From Pseudomonas chlororaphis subsp. chlororaphis (GTDB lineage: Bacteria; Pseudomonadota; Gammaproteobacteria; Pseudomonadales; Pseudomonadaceae), in the NCBI RefSeq assembly GCF_003945765.1, contig NZ_CP027712.1, positions 4,030,001 through 4,094,000 on the forward strand: DNA of 64,000 nucleotides, given 5' to 3'. Position numbers and translations under genes: made by a program. Under the pieces are notes generated by a model. That model worked only from the letters and a program-made list of their open reading frames with translations. It ran no database searches and had not been told where the DNA came from. Shown here piece by piece: positions 24,587 to 33,459 of the stretch; positions within the stretch are counted from its first letter, which is position 1; each line of letters starts with the position of its first letter.

Positions 24587-25159
24587 GATCTTCCTGCCTC
24601 CCCTTGAAAAACGATGACCTTCATACGCGTTGGCCTTCCTTGATCGGCCACTCGCTCTTGAAGGACGGATGCGAGCGCCGAAAGGCTCTGAAACGTGCCC
24701 GCCCGGGTCTTGGCGACCCGGGGTACAGGCAGAAATTGCGCAGGTTTCCCACAGCCGGGCAAAGCTATTGAAACGGCATAAATAAGAATAACTATCAATA
24801 GTTTGCACGTGTCGCAGGGCATCCGCGAGCCCTCAACTGAGTCTAGGCCAGCCCACTGCGCAGCCTGCCAACCCATCCGTCGGTCTTCGACCCAAGCCTG
24901 GTGCGGGTGGCTGGGCCGAGGTTGCCCTGGGGCGCCCTATCCCCCGCAAATCAAGCTCTTAGGCTCGCCACGAGCGAGCAGCGGGCAAAGTCGGATCCAA
25001 CCAGGCTCGTCAAGTAACAGACGAATGGCGCGCAGATAAGTCAGTAGGTAATGAGAGCGTCAATTTATCGACGGGGCCGGCAGCGCCATTAAATCATCGG
25101 TTCAACGCCGGTCCTCTGCGCAAGCGATTCTTCAGCCGGGGCAGAAATGCCCCGGTGTC
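24587..25159. other. 573-bp intergenic region upstream of the LuxR-type regulator
   Basis: No convincing gene; open frames here lack coding character. It holds a GC-rich hairpin CCCGGGTC (24702-24709), TTGGC, GACCCGGG (24715-24722), and an AT-rich stretch with a perfect palindrome AACTAT-CA-ATAGTT (24790-24803), a plausible operator or promoter site for the leftward regulator gene. Confidence 0.5.
25136..25155 (-). terminator. GC-rich hairpin just after the tolC-like gene
   Basis: CCGGGGCA (25136-25143), a GAAA loop, TGCCCCGG (25148-25155), four bases beyond the stop codon of the leftward outer-membrane gene. The stem is strong but no T-run follows on the minus strand, so it is either a weak terminator or an mRNA 3'-end protecting hairpin. 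Confidence 0.55.
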
Positions 25160-26557
25160 TTACTCCTGGTCCTCGATGCCAACGCCCATGGCCTGGCCGG
25201 CACTACCGGGACTCAGCCAGGCATTCACATTCTCGACACTTTCGACCGGTGGTTTTCCCGCCCAGCGATTGAGGGTGAAGACGTTGCTGAGGAACTCGTA
25301 TTGCGTCTTGAGCAGGTCGCGCCGGGCGCGGAACTCGTTGCGCACGCTGGTCAGTACATCGACGGCGTTGACCATGCCGTAGCTCAGCCCCTTCTCCGCC
25401 GCCACCCTGGACAACTGGGCCGAGGCCAGGGCCGAACGACTGGCGTCGATCTTCTCGCCGTTCGAATTGGCGGTCAGGTAGGCACTGGTGATCTCCTTGA
25501 CCACCCGGCGCCGGATCGCTTCCAACTGCTGCTCGGCGACCAGTTGGTCCTGGTAGAGCCCACGGACCCGCGCCGAGGTCGAGCCGCCGCTGTACAGCGG
25601 CACCTGGACGCCGATGCCGGCGACATAGCTGTCGGTGCGGGGCGCCAGGGTATTGTTGTAGCCCTCGTTGGTTTGTTGCGCGCTGAGGTTCAGGCTCACC
25701 GTCGGATAGTGCCCGCCCTTGCCACTGCGCAACGCTGCGTTCGCGGCTTCGGCGCCGCTTTCGCTGGCCTTGAGCGTCGGGTTCAGCTCCATGCCATCAC
25801 GCACCCAGGACTCCAGGCTCTGCGCCGAAACCCGCAGTTGCACGCCATCGCGAATCCGGTTGAGCTTCTCCTTGACCGGACGGCCGACAAGCTCCGCCAG
25901 CGCCTCGCGACTGATGCGGGCCTGGTTGCGGGCATCCAGTTCCTGGGCCGCGAGCAGGTCCACCCGGGCCTTGAGGTCGAGCTGGTCGGTAATCATCGCC
26001 ATCTGCTTTTCGTACAATGCGTTGACCCGGTCCAGGCTCTTTTGCGTGGTCCGGCGCTCGGCCCTCACCAGCTCCAGCTCATCCTCGGCCGCCAGCGCGG
26101 TGAAGTAACGCCGCGCCAGCTCCACCGCGGCCTCGGCCTGGGCGTCCAGCGCTTCGGACTCGGACTGCTTGGCCAGGCTCTTGAACTTCTGGTAGTTCTC
26201 CCACGCGGCCTTGTTGTAGAGGTACTGGCGCAGCACCAGGCTGTAGCTTTCGCTATCGAAGCTGCGCTGCTGTATCAGGTCGTTTTCCTGGTGGATCCGG
26301 TTCGTCCCGGCATTCAGCGACAGTTGCGGCAACAGCGCCCCCAGGGCCTCGCGTTGATGCTCCTGGCCCGCCTGCGCTTGCGCAAAAGAGGCCAGGACCT
26401 GTGGGTCTTCCAGCCGTGCCTCGCGATACAACTGCATGAGGTCGGTGGAATAGGTCGAGGCATTGACCCCGGTCGACGTTACCGCAGCGGTTTGCGCCAT
26501 GGCGGCCCCCGCTGCAAGCATGAATGCACTCCCTAGCAGAACTGACGACGCTCCCAC
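25160..26557 (-). CDS. TolC-family outer membrane protein of a type I secretion system
   Basis: A 465-residue outer-membrane channel component. It starts with GTG at 26557, with GAGGAG six nt upstream, three bases after the stop of the HlyD gene, so the three genes form an operon. It has a signal peptide (SVLLGSAFMLAAGAAMAQ), then two TolC-type repeats of long coiled-coil helices ('LMQLYREARLEDPQVLAS', 'YSLVLRQYLYNKAAWENYQK', later 'YVAGIGVQVPLYSGGSTSARVRGLYQD'). The C-terminal 'LNRWAGKPP' is like PrtF/AprF-class proteins. It should form the exit duct for the ABC/HlyD complex encoded directly upstream. Confidence 0.88.
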   Translation of the reverse strand: MGASSVLLGSAFMLAAGAAMAQTAAVTSTGVNASTYSTDLMQLYREARLEDPQVLASFAQAQAGQEHQREALGALLPQLSLNAGTNRIHQENDLIQQRSFDSESYSLVLRQYLYNKAAWENYQKFKSLAKQSESEALDAQAEAAVELARRYFTALAAEDELELVRAERRTTQKSLDRVNALYEKQMAMITDQLDLKARVDLLAAQELDARNQARISREALAELVGRPVKEKLNRIRDGVQLRVSAQSLESWVRDGMELNPTLKASESGAEAANAALRSGKGGHYPTVSLNLSAQQTNEGYNNTLAPRTDSYVAGIGVQVPLYSGGSTSARVRGLYQDQLVAEQQLEAIRRRVVKEITSAYLTANSNGEKIDASRSALASAQLSRVAAEKGLSYGMVNAVDVLTSVRNEFRARRDLLKTQYEFLSNVFTLNRWAGKPPVESVENVNAWLSPGSAGQAMGVGIEDQE

Positions 26558-26560
26558 GGG

Positions 26561-27874
26561 TCACTCCTCGATCATTGATTGAGACATCACATCCCGGGCC
26601 GGCTGCATCAGGTACTGCAACAGCGTGCGTTGCCCGGTGACGATCAGCACGTCCGCCGGCATCCCCGGCAACAGCTTGCGCTCCCCCAAGGTACGCACGC
26701 CGTGCTCGGTGACCCGGACCCGCGCCAGGTAATAGGCGGTCCCGGTCTTTTCGTTGGTCAACCGGTCGCCCGAGACGCTGCTGACCTCGCCTTCGATCAC
26801 CGGCGTGGTCGAGCTCTTGAACGCGCCGAAACGGATATCGGCGCGCTTGCCGATGGCGATACGGTCGATGTCCACCGGCGCCACCTGGGCCTCGATGACC
26901 AGTTCGGACACCGAGGGCACGATGTCCAGCAAGGGCGTCGCCGAACGCACGACACCGCCAATGGTGTGCACCGTCATGCCAATCACCATGCCCGCGTCGG
27001 GGGCGCGGATGACGATACGGCTGAGGCGGTCTTCCAGGGCCGAGTTCTTCTCTTGCAGGTCGTAGATCTTGGTCTGCACCTCGGCCAGCTGCTTGGCCAC
27101 GTCGGAATCGAAATCCTTGTCGACCTGGAGGATCTGCAACTGGGTTTCGTTGATCTGCAGACGGATCCTGTCGATGGTGGAACGGTGATCGGCCACCTCC
27201 GACCTGAGCATCCCCAGCTTGCGGTCCTGCTCGAGCAGACGTTGCTTGTCGACGAAGCCCTGCTTGAGCAGCTCGGACAATTCGCCGATTTCACCGCTGT
27301 AGGATTTCTCGAGTTGCACCTTGACCGCGATCATCGACTCCAGGCCCTTGATCTGCTGGTGCAATTGGCCAATGCGCTCGCGCAGCACCGCGATCTGGCC
27401 CAGCCGCGAGCCCCGCCGCGCGTTGAATACCTGGGTCTCGCCCTGGCGCGCCTCCTCTCCCCGCACACTGGCAGGATCGCTCATCGGCCCGAAGTCGATC
27501 GCCAGCAACCCATCGCGCTCGGCAATCAGCCTCGACTCCATGGCCCTGGCCGCGATCAGCAGGCTTTGGGTCGCCTCGTACTCGGAGCGCAGCTGGGCAT
27601 CGTCGAGGATGATCAGCGGATCGTCACGCTTGACGATGTCGCCATCATGGGCCAGCACCGATTTGACGATGCCGCCTTCCAGGTGCTGGACCGTCTTGCG
27701 GTAAGTCTGCACGGTGACCACCCCCGGCGCGTAGGCGGCACCGTCCAGGGGCGCGAGTGCCGCCCAGGTGCCGAACAGGCCGAAGGTCACGCCGACAATG
27801 CCCATGCCCAGGCGGTGGGCCTTGCGATCGGACACCGGCAGGTCGGAAAAGCTTTCGATTTGACGACTAGGCAT
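26561..27874 (-). CDS. HlyD-family periplasmic adaptor of a type I secretion system
   Basis: About 437 residues: a short cytoplasmic tail, one transmembrane segment (around 'GMGIVGVTFGLFGTWAALAP'), a lipoyl half-motif 'VQHLEGGIVKSVLAHDGDIV', long coiled-coil hairpin (~100-280), then 'SRIVIRAPDAGMVIGM' and a beta-barrel end with 'ERKLLPGMPADVLIVTGQRT', the classic C-terminal HlyD/PrtE pattern. The ATG at 27874 is preferred, with GGTGA five nt upstream and an eight-base overlap with the ABC gene; an ATG at 27889 is possible. It bridges the inner-membrane exporter and the TolC-like channel. Confidence 0.88.
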   Translation of the reverse strand: MPSRQIESFSDLPVSDRKAHRLGMGIVGVTFGLFGTWAALAPLDGAAYAPGVVTVQTYRKTVQHLEGGIVKSVLAHDGDIVKRDDPLIILDDAQLRSEYEATQSLLIAARAMESRLIAERDGLLAIDFGPMSDPASVRGEEARQGETQVFNARRGSRLGQIAVLRERIGQLHQQIKGLESMIAVKVQLEKSYSGEIGELSELLKQGFVDKQRLLEQDRKLGMLRSEVADHRSTIDRIRLQINETQLQILQVDKDFDSDVAKQLAEVQTKIYDLQEKNSALEDRLSRIVIRAPDAGMVIGMTVHTIGGVVRSATPLLDIVPSVSELVIEAQVAPVDIDRIAIGKRADIRFGAFKSSTTPVIEGEVSSVSGDRLTNEKTGTAYYLARVRVTEHGVRTLGERKLLPGMPADVLIVTGQRTLLQYLMQPARDVMSQSMIEE

Positions 27875-29642
27875 AGGATTCACCGCCATCGTCCTTGCGG
27901 GCATCGATCGACGCCACGTTGGTCACCACCGGTACTGGCCCGGCATGTTTGGGTACCGGCGGTTGCTGCCCGCTGAGTTCGGCCAGGACTTCCTCGCGCG
28001 GCCCGTAAAGGCCGACCATCCCGGCTTTCATCACCAGCAGCCGGTCGAGTTGCGACACGATGTTGGTGCGGTGGGTAATCACGAACAGGGTCGCGCCGGT
28101 GTGCTTGATCTGCCCGATGGCGGCCGCCAGGGCACGATCGCCGACCTCGTCGAGATTGGAATTGGGTTCGTCGAGAATGATCAGCCGCGGGTTGCCGTAC
28201 AGCGCGCGGGCCAGCCCGATGCGCTGGCGCTGCCCTGCCGAGAGCATGAAGCCCTCGCTGCCGATGACGGTGTCGTAGCCATCGGGCAACAGCAGGATCA
28301 TTTCGTGGACGCCAGCGGTCCTGGCGGCCTGGATGACCTTCGCCGAATCGATCTCGGCGAAGCGGGCGATGTTCTCGCCGATGCTGCCCTCGAACAATTC
28401 GATGTCCTGGGGCAGGTAACCGATATACGGGCCAAGCTCATGCTTGTCCCAGGTACTGATGTCCGCGCCATCCAGCCGGACCACCCCATGCTGCGGCGGC
28501 CAGACGCCGATCAGCGCCCTGGCCAGGGTCGACTTGCCCGAGGCGCTCGGGCCGATGATGCCCACCACGCAACCGGCCGGTACGCTGAAACTGATGTTCT
28601 TGAGGATCGGGGTGCTCGAGCCAGGCGCCGTGACAATCAGGTTCTCGACCTGCACCTGGCCCTCAGGCGCGGGCAAGGACAGACGCTCGGGTTGCGCCTG
28701 TTGCTTGCCAAGGATGTCATTCAAGCGGTTGTACTGCGAACGGGCCGCGATAAAGCCCTTCCAGCTGCCGATCATCAGGTCGATGGGTGCCAGTGCCCGC
28801 CCCAGCAGCACGGCCCCGGCGAACACCAGGCCGGCCCCCACCTGATGGTCCACCGCCAGGTAGGCCCCCAGGCCCAGCACCAGCGATTGCACCAGCAGGC
28901 GGAAAGTCCGCGAAAGCGTGGTGACCATGCCCCCCCGGTCGCTCGCCAGGGATTGCAGCAGCAGAACGTTTCTTTGCCGGCGCCCCCAGCGATCCATCAG
29001 GGTTTCCAGCATGCCCATGGACTCGATGACTTCGGCGTTGCGCAGGTTCTTGGTGGTATGGAGGGTCGCGCCGATATGCTCCCTGTTGGCCTGGGCCAGT
29101 ACCGGCCCCGTGAGCTTCTCGTTGACGAAGGCGAGCACTATCAACAGCAGCGCGCTGCCCGTCGCGACCCAGCCGAACCAAGGGTGGAACAGGAACATCA
29201 CGGCGATATAGATCGGCAGCCAGGGTGCGTCGAAAAAGGCGAACAGACCGCTGCTGGAAAGAAACTGTCGCAAGCCCGTCAGGTCGTTGAGCGACTGGGC
29301 CGAGGCATCCATGCCGCCGCTGTCCAGGGCCCGTTTGAAACTGGCCTTGTAGACCTGGCGACTGAGCAGCACATCCAGCCGGGTACTGACCCGGACCATG
29401 ATGCGCGAACGAACCCATTCCAGGGAGCCGAGGGTGATCACCAGCAGGGTCATGATCAACGTCAGCATGGTCAGGGTGGTCAGGCTGCCGCTGGTCATCA
29501 CCCGTCCATACACCTGAAGCATGTAGAAGGTCGGGACCAGCATCAGCGCATTGATGAAGAAACTGAAAAAGCCGACGAAAACAAAGCTGTCTCTACAGAC
29601 CTTCAACGCATTTTTCAGACTGTTTTCTGGTGTGCTTTGCAT
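27867..29642 (-). CDS. Type I secretion ABC transporter (PrtD-like, no C39 domain)
   Basis: A 591-residue half-transporter: membrane domain (residues ~20-310) with several hydrophobic spans, then an ATPase domain with Walker A 'GPSASGKST', signature 'LSAGQRQRIGLARAL', Walker B 'RLIILDEPNSNLD' and the H-loop 'FVITHR'. The N-terminus lacks a C39 peptidase or C39-like domain, so it belongs to the PrtD/AprD/HasD class that recognises uncleaved C-terminal signals. That matches the three adhesins next to it, which end in a similar hydrophobic tail. First gene of the leftward exporter operon; GAGG lies six nt before the start. Confidence 0.9.
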   Translation of the reverse strand: MQSTPENSLKNALKVCRDSFVFVGFFSFFINALMLVPTFYMLQVYGRVMTSGSLTTLTMLTLIMTLLVITLGSLEWVRSRIMVRVSTRLDVLLSRQVYKASFKRALDSGGMDASAQSLNDLTGLRQFLSSSGLFAFFDAPWLPIYIAVMFLFHPWFGWVATGSALLLIVLAFVNEKLTGPVLAQANREHIGATLHTTKNLRNAEVIESMGMLETLMDRWGRRQRNVLLLQSLASDRGGMVTTLSRTFRLLVQSLVLGLGAYLAVDHQVGAGLVFAGAVLLGRALAPIDLMIGSWKGFIAARSQYNRLNDILGKQQAQPERLSLPAPEGQVQVENLIVTAPGSSTPILKNISFSVPAGCVVGIIGPSASGKSTLARALIGVWPPQHGVVRLDGADISTWDKHELGPYIGYLPQDIELFEGSIGENIARFAEIDSAKVIQAARTAGVHEMILLLPDGYDTVIGSEGFMLSAGQRQRIGLARALYGNPRLIILDEPNSNLDEVGDRALAAAIGQIKHTGATLFVITHRTNIVSQLDRLLVMKAGMVGLYGPREEVLAELSGQQPPVPKHAGPVPVVTNVASIDARKDDGGESYA

Positions 29643-30105
29643 TGAAACCTCTGCTCGAAAGGCCAGCCTTTGTGGAGCTTAGATCACGCCGGACAGCTGC
29701 GCGCAGCCATTGGCCGGATCGCCTCGGACAACCGGCATGCCCCCGGCAACGGCCCGGCGCGCGAGCACGCGCAAGAGCCTCGCGGCTTGGAGACCGGAGG
29801 GCTCTGGCACGGGCTATTGGCGCCATAGTGGGCGGCTGGAAGGTGGCTGCTGCAGGGGCGCCGCGGAATGCCGGGACAGGCTTTCCAGGCGCGCGACAGG
29901 TTCGCCGCACACCTGCTCCGCCCTGGAGAATCCGATTGTCGGTAGCGACAGCTGCAATGCGCGCAGCGCCTGGGTATCCCGATGAGTCTAGTTACTGGAT
30001 TGGCCGGCCGGCCTTGCGATGACCAGCGGTGTGCTCGTAGCGGATATCGGGTAGGCGGGAGGGGGTGCTTTCGTGCGCAAGCGGCTGATTGCGATCATCC
30101 GCCTG
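29643..30105. other. 463-bp GC-rich intergenic region between the exporter operon and the FadR-type gene
   Basis: No gene is supported. It must contain the promoter of the leftward exporter operon, but no clear -35/-10 pair was found and the conserved adhesin dyad does not recur here. A self-complementary GGCCGGCCGGCC lies at 30002-30013. Confidence 0.5.
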
Positions 30106-30843
30106 TCACTCGCGGGTGTTGATATCGCGCTGCACCCGCTTGAGATGGTTTTCAACGTAGAAAGCCGCTGCCTCTTCGTCGCCGGAAACGATCGCTTCGT
30201 AAATCAAGCGATGCTCCGCCACGTAGAGCTGGATGCGATTGGCATCGTATATGCCATCGTCGCGCAAGCGGTTCCACAACGGCTGCGCCATGCTCGCGGC
30301 CACTTCATCGGCGATCTTCACGATCAGCGCATCCTCGGTCATGACCGCGAGCTGACGGTGAAAGAGGCGGTCGGATTCGCTCCACAATGCTTGCTGGCTT
30401 ATGTCATTGACGTCCTTCACCCCGGCCATCTGAGCCAGATAGTGCTCAGCCCGGGCATCGCGCTTGCCGCGCCTGGCTGCCAGTCGCGCAATAGCGGGCT
30501 CAATCAGAAGCCGTACCTCAAGAACGCTGTTTGGACTGAAGTCAGCTTCTGACCTGGAGCCCCGCTGCATCAAGGGTTGCTCCATGACCCGCTCGGCAAC
30601 GTAGGTGCCGGAGCCCAGGCGGGTCACCACCATCCCCTCATTCTGCAATGCACCTATCGCTTCACGAACAGCGGGCCGGCTCACCATGAAACGCTGTGCC
30701 AGGTCCCGCTCCGAAGGCAGGCGCGATCCGGGCAGGTAGGTGCCATTGATGATTCCCGCGCGAATTTCATCGGCAACTTGTTCGTAGATTTGCTTGGGGC
30801 GGAAATCGCTTTGCATATCGCTTTGGTTGTTTTTCAAGGTCAC
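30106..30843 (-). CDS. FadR-subfamily GntR transcriptional regulator
   Basis: About 245 residues. Residues ~15-80 are the GntR winged helix ('QIYEQVADEIRAGIINGTYLPGSRLPSERDLAQRF', 'VSRPAVREAIGALQNEGMV', 'GSGTYV'), and ~95-235 are an FCD ligand domain with metal-site residues ('SDRLFHRQLA', 'YVAEHRLIYEAI', 'AFYVENHLKRV'). The start is uncertain: GTG at 30843 is the longest, a TTG two codons on has AAGGTG just upstream, and an ATG lies at 30816. It is divergent from the hydroxyproline operon and is the likely repressor of it, probably sensing hydroxyproline or an intermediate. Confidence 0.85.
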   Translation of the reverse strand: MTLKNNQSDMQSDFRPKQIYEQVADEIRAGIINGTYLPGSRLPSERDLAQRFMVSRPAVREAIGALQNEGMVVTRLGSGTYVAERVMEQPLMQRGSRSEADFSPNSVLEVRLLIEPAIARLAARRGKRDARAEHYLAQMAGVKDVNDISQQALWSESDRLFHRQLAVMTEDALIVKIADEVAASMAQPLWNRLRDDGIYDANRIQLYVAEHRLIYEAIVSGDEEAAAFYVENHLKRVQRDINTRE

Positions 30844-31238
30844 CTTACCAATTTTTCAGACTTACCTTACAAACCGCTCTAGATCGGGCGTATCACGACC
30901 AATTTCTTGGTTTTACCCAGCGAACAGGTCGATTTTCAAACCGAATCAGGACTTTCCGAGCCCATCCTTCGTTGCAACCTGTAAAAACCGAACGTAGGTT
31001 AGCCGACAACTGGATCGAAAAACAGACCGGTATTCACGCTATGCGGCGGTTCTATCCAGTGAAATAAACAGCCAAAGCTTAATGCGGTTTCCATAAAACC
31101 AATTCCCACAACATTGTTGTGTAGAAGGCGCCAATGAATAACAAAAACATGAAGCTGAGAGTGGTCGGTTCTACGTTCGGGATTTCACATTCCCAGCCAG
31201 GGGCGCATCGCCCATTCACTCATCAATGAGGGCAGAAC
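30844..31238. promoter_or_regulatory. Divergent control region between the FadR-type gene and the hydroxyproline operon
   Basis: This 395-bp stretch holds two perfect palindromes: ACCAA-TTTC-TTGGT at 30898-30911, 55 nt upstream of the regulator's start, and CACAACA-T-TGTTGTG at 31107-31121, about 118 nt before the first permease gene. Either could be the FadR-type operator. A 31-codon reading frame (31134-31229, MNNKNMKLRVV..) ends just before the permease; its stop lies against the ribosome site, so it might be a leader peptide, but nothing proves translation. Confidence 0.5.
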
Positions 31239-31913
31239 ATGTCGTTATTGAATGAATACGGAGCTGCGCTCCTTCTCGGTCTGGCACTCACCCTGCTGCT
31301 CTCCGTGACCAGCTGGCTCGCTGCCTTTCTGATCGCCCTGGCACTCACGCTGGTGCGCATGACAAAAGTGCGGGCTCTGGAACTTCTGGTGCTGGCTTTC
31401 ATCGAGTACCAGCGCAATGTCCCGCCACTGGTGCATATCTTCCTTTGGTATTTCGGGGTCAGCAGCGTGCTTCCTGAAGCGCTCCAGGACTGGGTCAATG
31501 CCAACCATGGCGAGTTCATTTTCGCCGCGCTGGCCATTGCTCTCTACTACGGCGCCTACTTCGCCGAAGACATCCGCAGCGGCCTGCGCAGCATTGCGCA
31601 AGGTCAGCAAGAGGCCGCACGGGCGTTAGGCCTGAGCTACGCCGCAGCCATGCGCCGGGTCGTCCTGCCACAAGCTCTGCGCGTCGCCATTGCTCCGCTG
31701 GTCAGCGGCACCGTGATGCTGGTGAAAACCACCAGCCTGGCCATGGTGATCGGCGTCATGGAACTCACGTACGTGACGAAGGAGATCTCCAGCGCCACCT
31801 TCCGCATCTTCGAAACCTACGCAATCAGCACTGTGATGTACGTCGTGGTCGCGCTCGGCCTGCTGTTCCTTGGCCACTGGCTGGGCCAGTGCCTGCAGAT
31901 CAAGGGGCGCTGA
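31239..31913 (+). CDS. Amino-acid-type ABC transporter permease 1
   Basis: A 224-residue inner-membrane protein with about five hydrophobic spans and the family loop 'EAARALGLSYAAAMRRVVLPQALR' (EAA motif contacting the ATPase). It is of the HisM/GlnP class that forms heterodimers for polar amino-acid uptake. GAGGG lies upstream of the ATG. First gene of the operon; the second permease starts two bases after its stop. Given the catabolic genes downstream, hydroxyproline or a related cyclic amino acid is the likely substrate. Confidence 0.9.
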   Translation: MSLLNEYGAALLLGLALTLLLSVTSWLAAFLIALALTLVRMTKVRALELLVLAFIEYQRNVPPLVHIFLWYFGVSSVLPEALQDWVNANHGEFIFAALAIALYYGAYFAEDIRSGLRSIAQGQQEAARALGLSYAAAMRRVVLPQALRVAIAPLVSGTVMLVKTTSLAMVIGVMELTYVTKEISSATFRIFETYAISTVMYVVVALGLLFLGHWLGQCLQIKGR

Positions 31914-31915
31914 TC

Positions 31916-32650
31916 ATGCTCGATATCATCCACGAGTACTGGCTTCTGTTCCTGATCGGCGCTTATCCGAATGGCCCGCTGGGTGGCGTGGTTGCCACGC
32001 TGCTCCTGTCGATCACGGGTATCGGCCTGGCCCTGCCCCTGAGCGTGCTGCTCGCGCTGGCCCAGCTCAGCCAGTACAGGGCGCTGCGCTACCCGGCTTG
32101 CGTGGTGCGATACGTACTGCGCAGCATCCCGCTGGTCATGCTGATTTTTGCCACCTACTTCATCGTACCGATGCTGCTGGGGCGTCCTGTCGCCGGGTTC
32201 ACGACCATGGCGGTGACCCTGGTGATCTTCCAGGCCACCTACCTGGCCGAAATCGTTCGAGCCGGCATCGAGGCATTGCCGCGCGGCCAGGCCGAAGCCG
32301 CTGCGGCCCTGGGCATGGGCTACTGGACACGGACCTGCAGGATCGTCTTGCCCCAGGCGCTGAAGAACATGCTGCCCAGCATGGTTGGCCAGTTCGTTAC
32401 CACCATCAAGGACACGTCCCTGGGGTACGTCATCGGGGTGAATGAGCTGACCTACGCCGCCAACCAAGTGAACAGCAGCGTCCTGACGCAGCCCTTCGGC
32501 GTCTTCCTGGTGCTGTCGCTCGTTTACTTCGTCATCTGCTTCACCCTGACACAGTCCGTTCGTGTGCTGGAGGCGCGTATCGAGCGCCACAATTCCCACA
32601 CGTTCCCCCTTCCCCGCATCAGTCCTTCCAGTGAGCCTGTAGCGCAATGA
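31916..32650 (+). CDS. Amino-acid-type ABC transporter permease 2
   Basis: A 244-residue partner of permease 1, with hydrophobic spans ('[21 protein letters not shown]', '[16 protein letters not shown]') and the EAA loop '[25 protein letters not shown]'. Its last codons overlap the ATPase gene by four bases (ATGA), which points to coupled translation and equimolar assembly. Confidence 0.9.
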   Translation: MLDIIHEYWLLFLIGAYPNGPLGGVVATLLLSITGIGLALPLSVLLALAQLSQYRALRYPACVVRYVLRSIPLVMLIFATYFIVPMLLGRPVAGFTTMAVTLVIFQATYLAEIVRAGIEALPRGQAEAAAALGMGYWTRTCRIVLPQALKNMLPSMVGQFVTTIKDTSLGYVIGVNELTYAANQVNSSVLTQPFGVFLVLSLVYFVICFTLTQSVRVLEARIERHNSHTFPLPRISPSSEPVAQ

Positions 32651-33432
32651 CAACCATGAAAACCACCGCCTGCCATACCGGCGCTGTGTCCCGGGAAAAC
32701 CTCATCATTCAATTGAGCGGCGTCGAAAAGTGGTACGGCGAACATCGCGTACTGACGAACTTCACCGCCGAGGTCGAACGAGGCCAGGTCGTGGTCCTGT
32801 GTGGTCCTTCCGGCTCCGGCAAGTCCACGCTGATTCGCACCTTGAATCGCCTGGAGGAAATCAACTCCGGCACCATCCGTGTCAACGGACAAGACGTGCA
32901 GGGCAAGCGCGTCGACATCAATACCCTGCGCAGCCACATCGGCTTCGTCTTCCAGCAGTTCAACCTCTTCCCCCACCTATCGGTGCTGGAGAACGTGACC
33001 TGCGGGCCGCTCTGGGTCAACAAGGCCGATCGGCAAGCGAGCCGGGAGATTGCCCTGGAGCTCCTGGCCAAGGTCGGGCTCGGCCACAAGGCGGATGCCT
33101 ACCCCAACCAACTGTCCGGTGGTCAGCAGCAGCGCGTGGCGATTGCCCGGGCGCTGGCCATGAAACCTCCCGTGATGCTGTTCGACGAGCCGACCAGTGC
33201 CCTCGACCCCGAGATGGTCGGCGAGGTGCTTGCCGTCATGAAGGCGCTCGCCAGTGAAGGAATGACCATGGTGTGCGTTACCCACGAGATGAAGTTCGCG
33301 CGCGAGGTGGCGGACGTCGTGTGGTTCATGGACCAGGGCGAACTCCTGGAGGTTGCCCCTCCGGAGGACTTTTTCAGCGCCCCGAAGCACCCCCGTGCCG
33401 AGAAATTCCTTTCCGATATCCACCGCCACTGA
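32647..33432 (+). CDS. Amino-acid ABC transporter ATP-binding protein (GlnQ/HisP type)
   Basis: A 261-residue ATPase with Walker A 'GPSGSGKST' (53-61), the Q-loop '[13 protein letters not shown]', signature '[15 protein letters not shown]', Walker B '[14 protein letters not shown]' and the H-loop 'CVTHEM'. It energises the two permeases encoded directly before it. The N-terminus has about 17 extra residues compared with typical GlnQ proteins; an in-frame ATG at 32656 would shorten it slightly. Confidence 0.92.
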   Translation: MTTMKTTACHTGAVSRENLIIQLSGVEKWYGEHRVLTNFTAEVERGQVVVLCGPSGSGKSTLIRTLNRLEEINSGTIRVNGQDVQGKRVDINTLRSHIGFVFQQFNLFPHLSVLENVTCGPLWVNKADRQASREIALELLAKVGLGHKADAYPNQLSGGQQQRVAIARALAMKPPVMLFDEPTSALDPEMVGEVLAVMKALASEGMTMVCVTHEMKFAREVADVVWFMDQGELLEVAPPEDFFSAPKHPRAEKFLSDIHRH

Positions 33433-33459
33433 ATTTCACTTTCCACCTGGAGCATCTGC

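Noticed and set aside
24803..25039. A 78-codon plus-strand frame upstream of the exporter operon
   Set aside because: No ribosome site, no motif, and composition typical of non-coding high-GC sequence.
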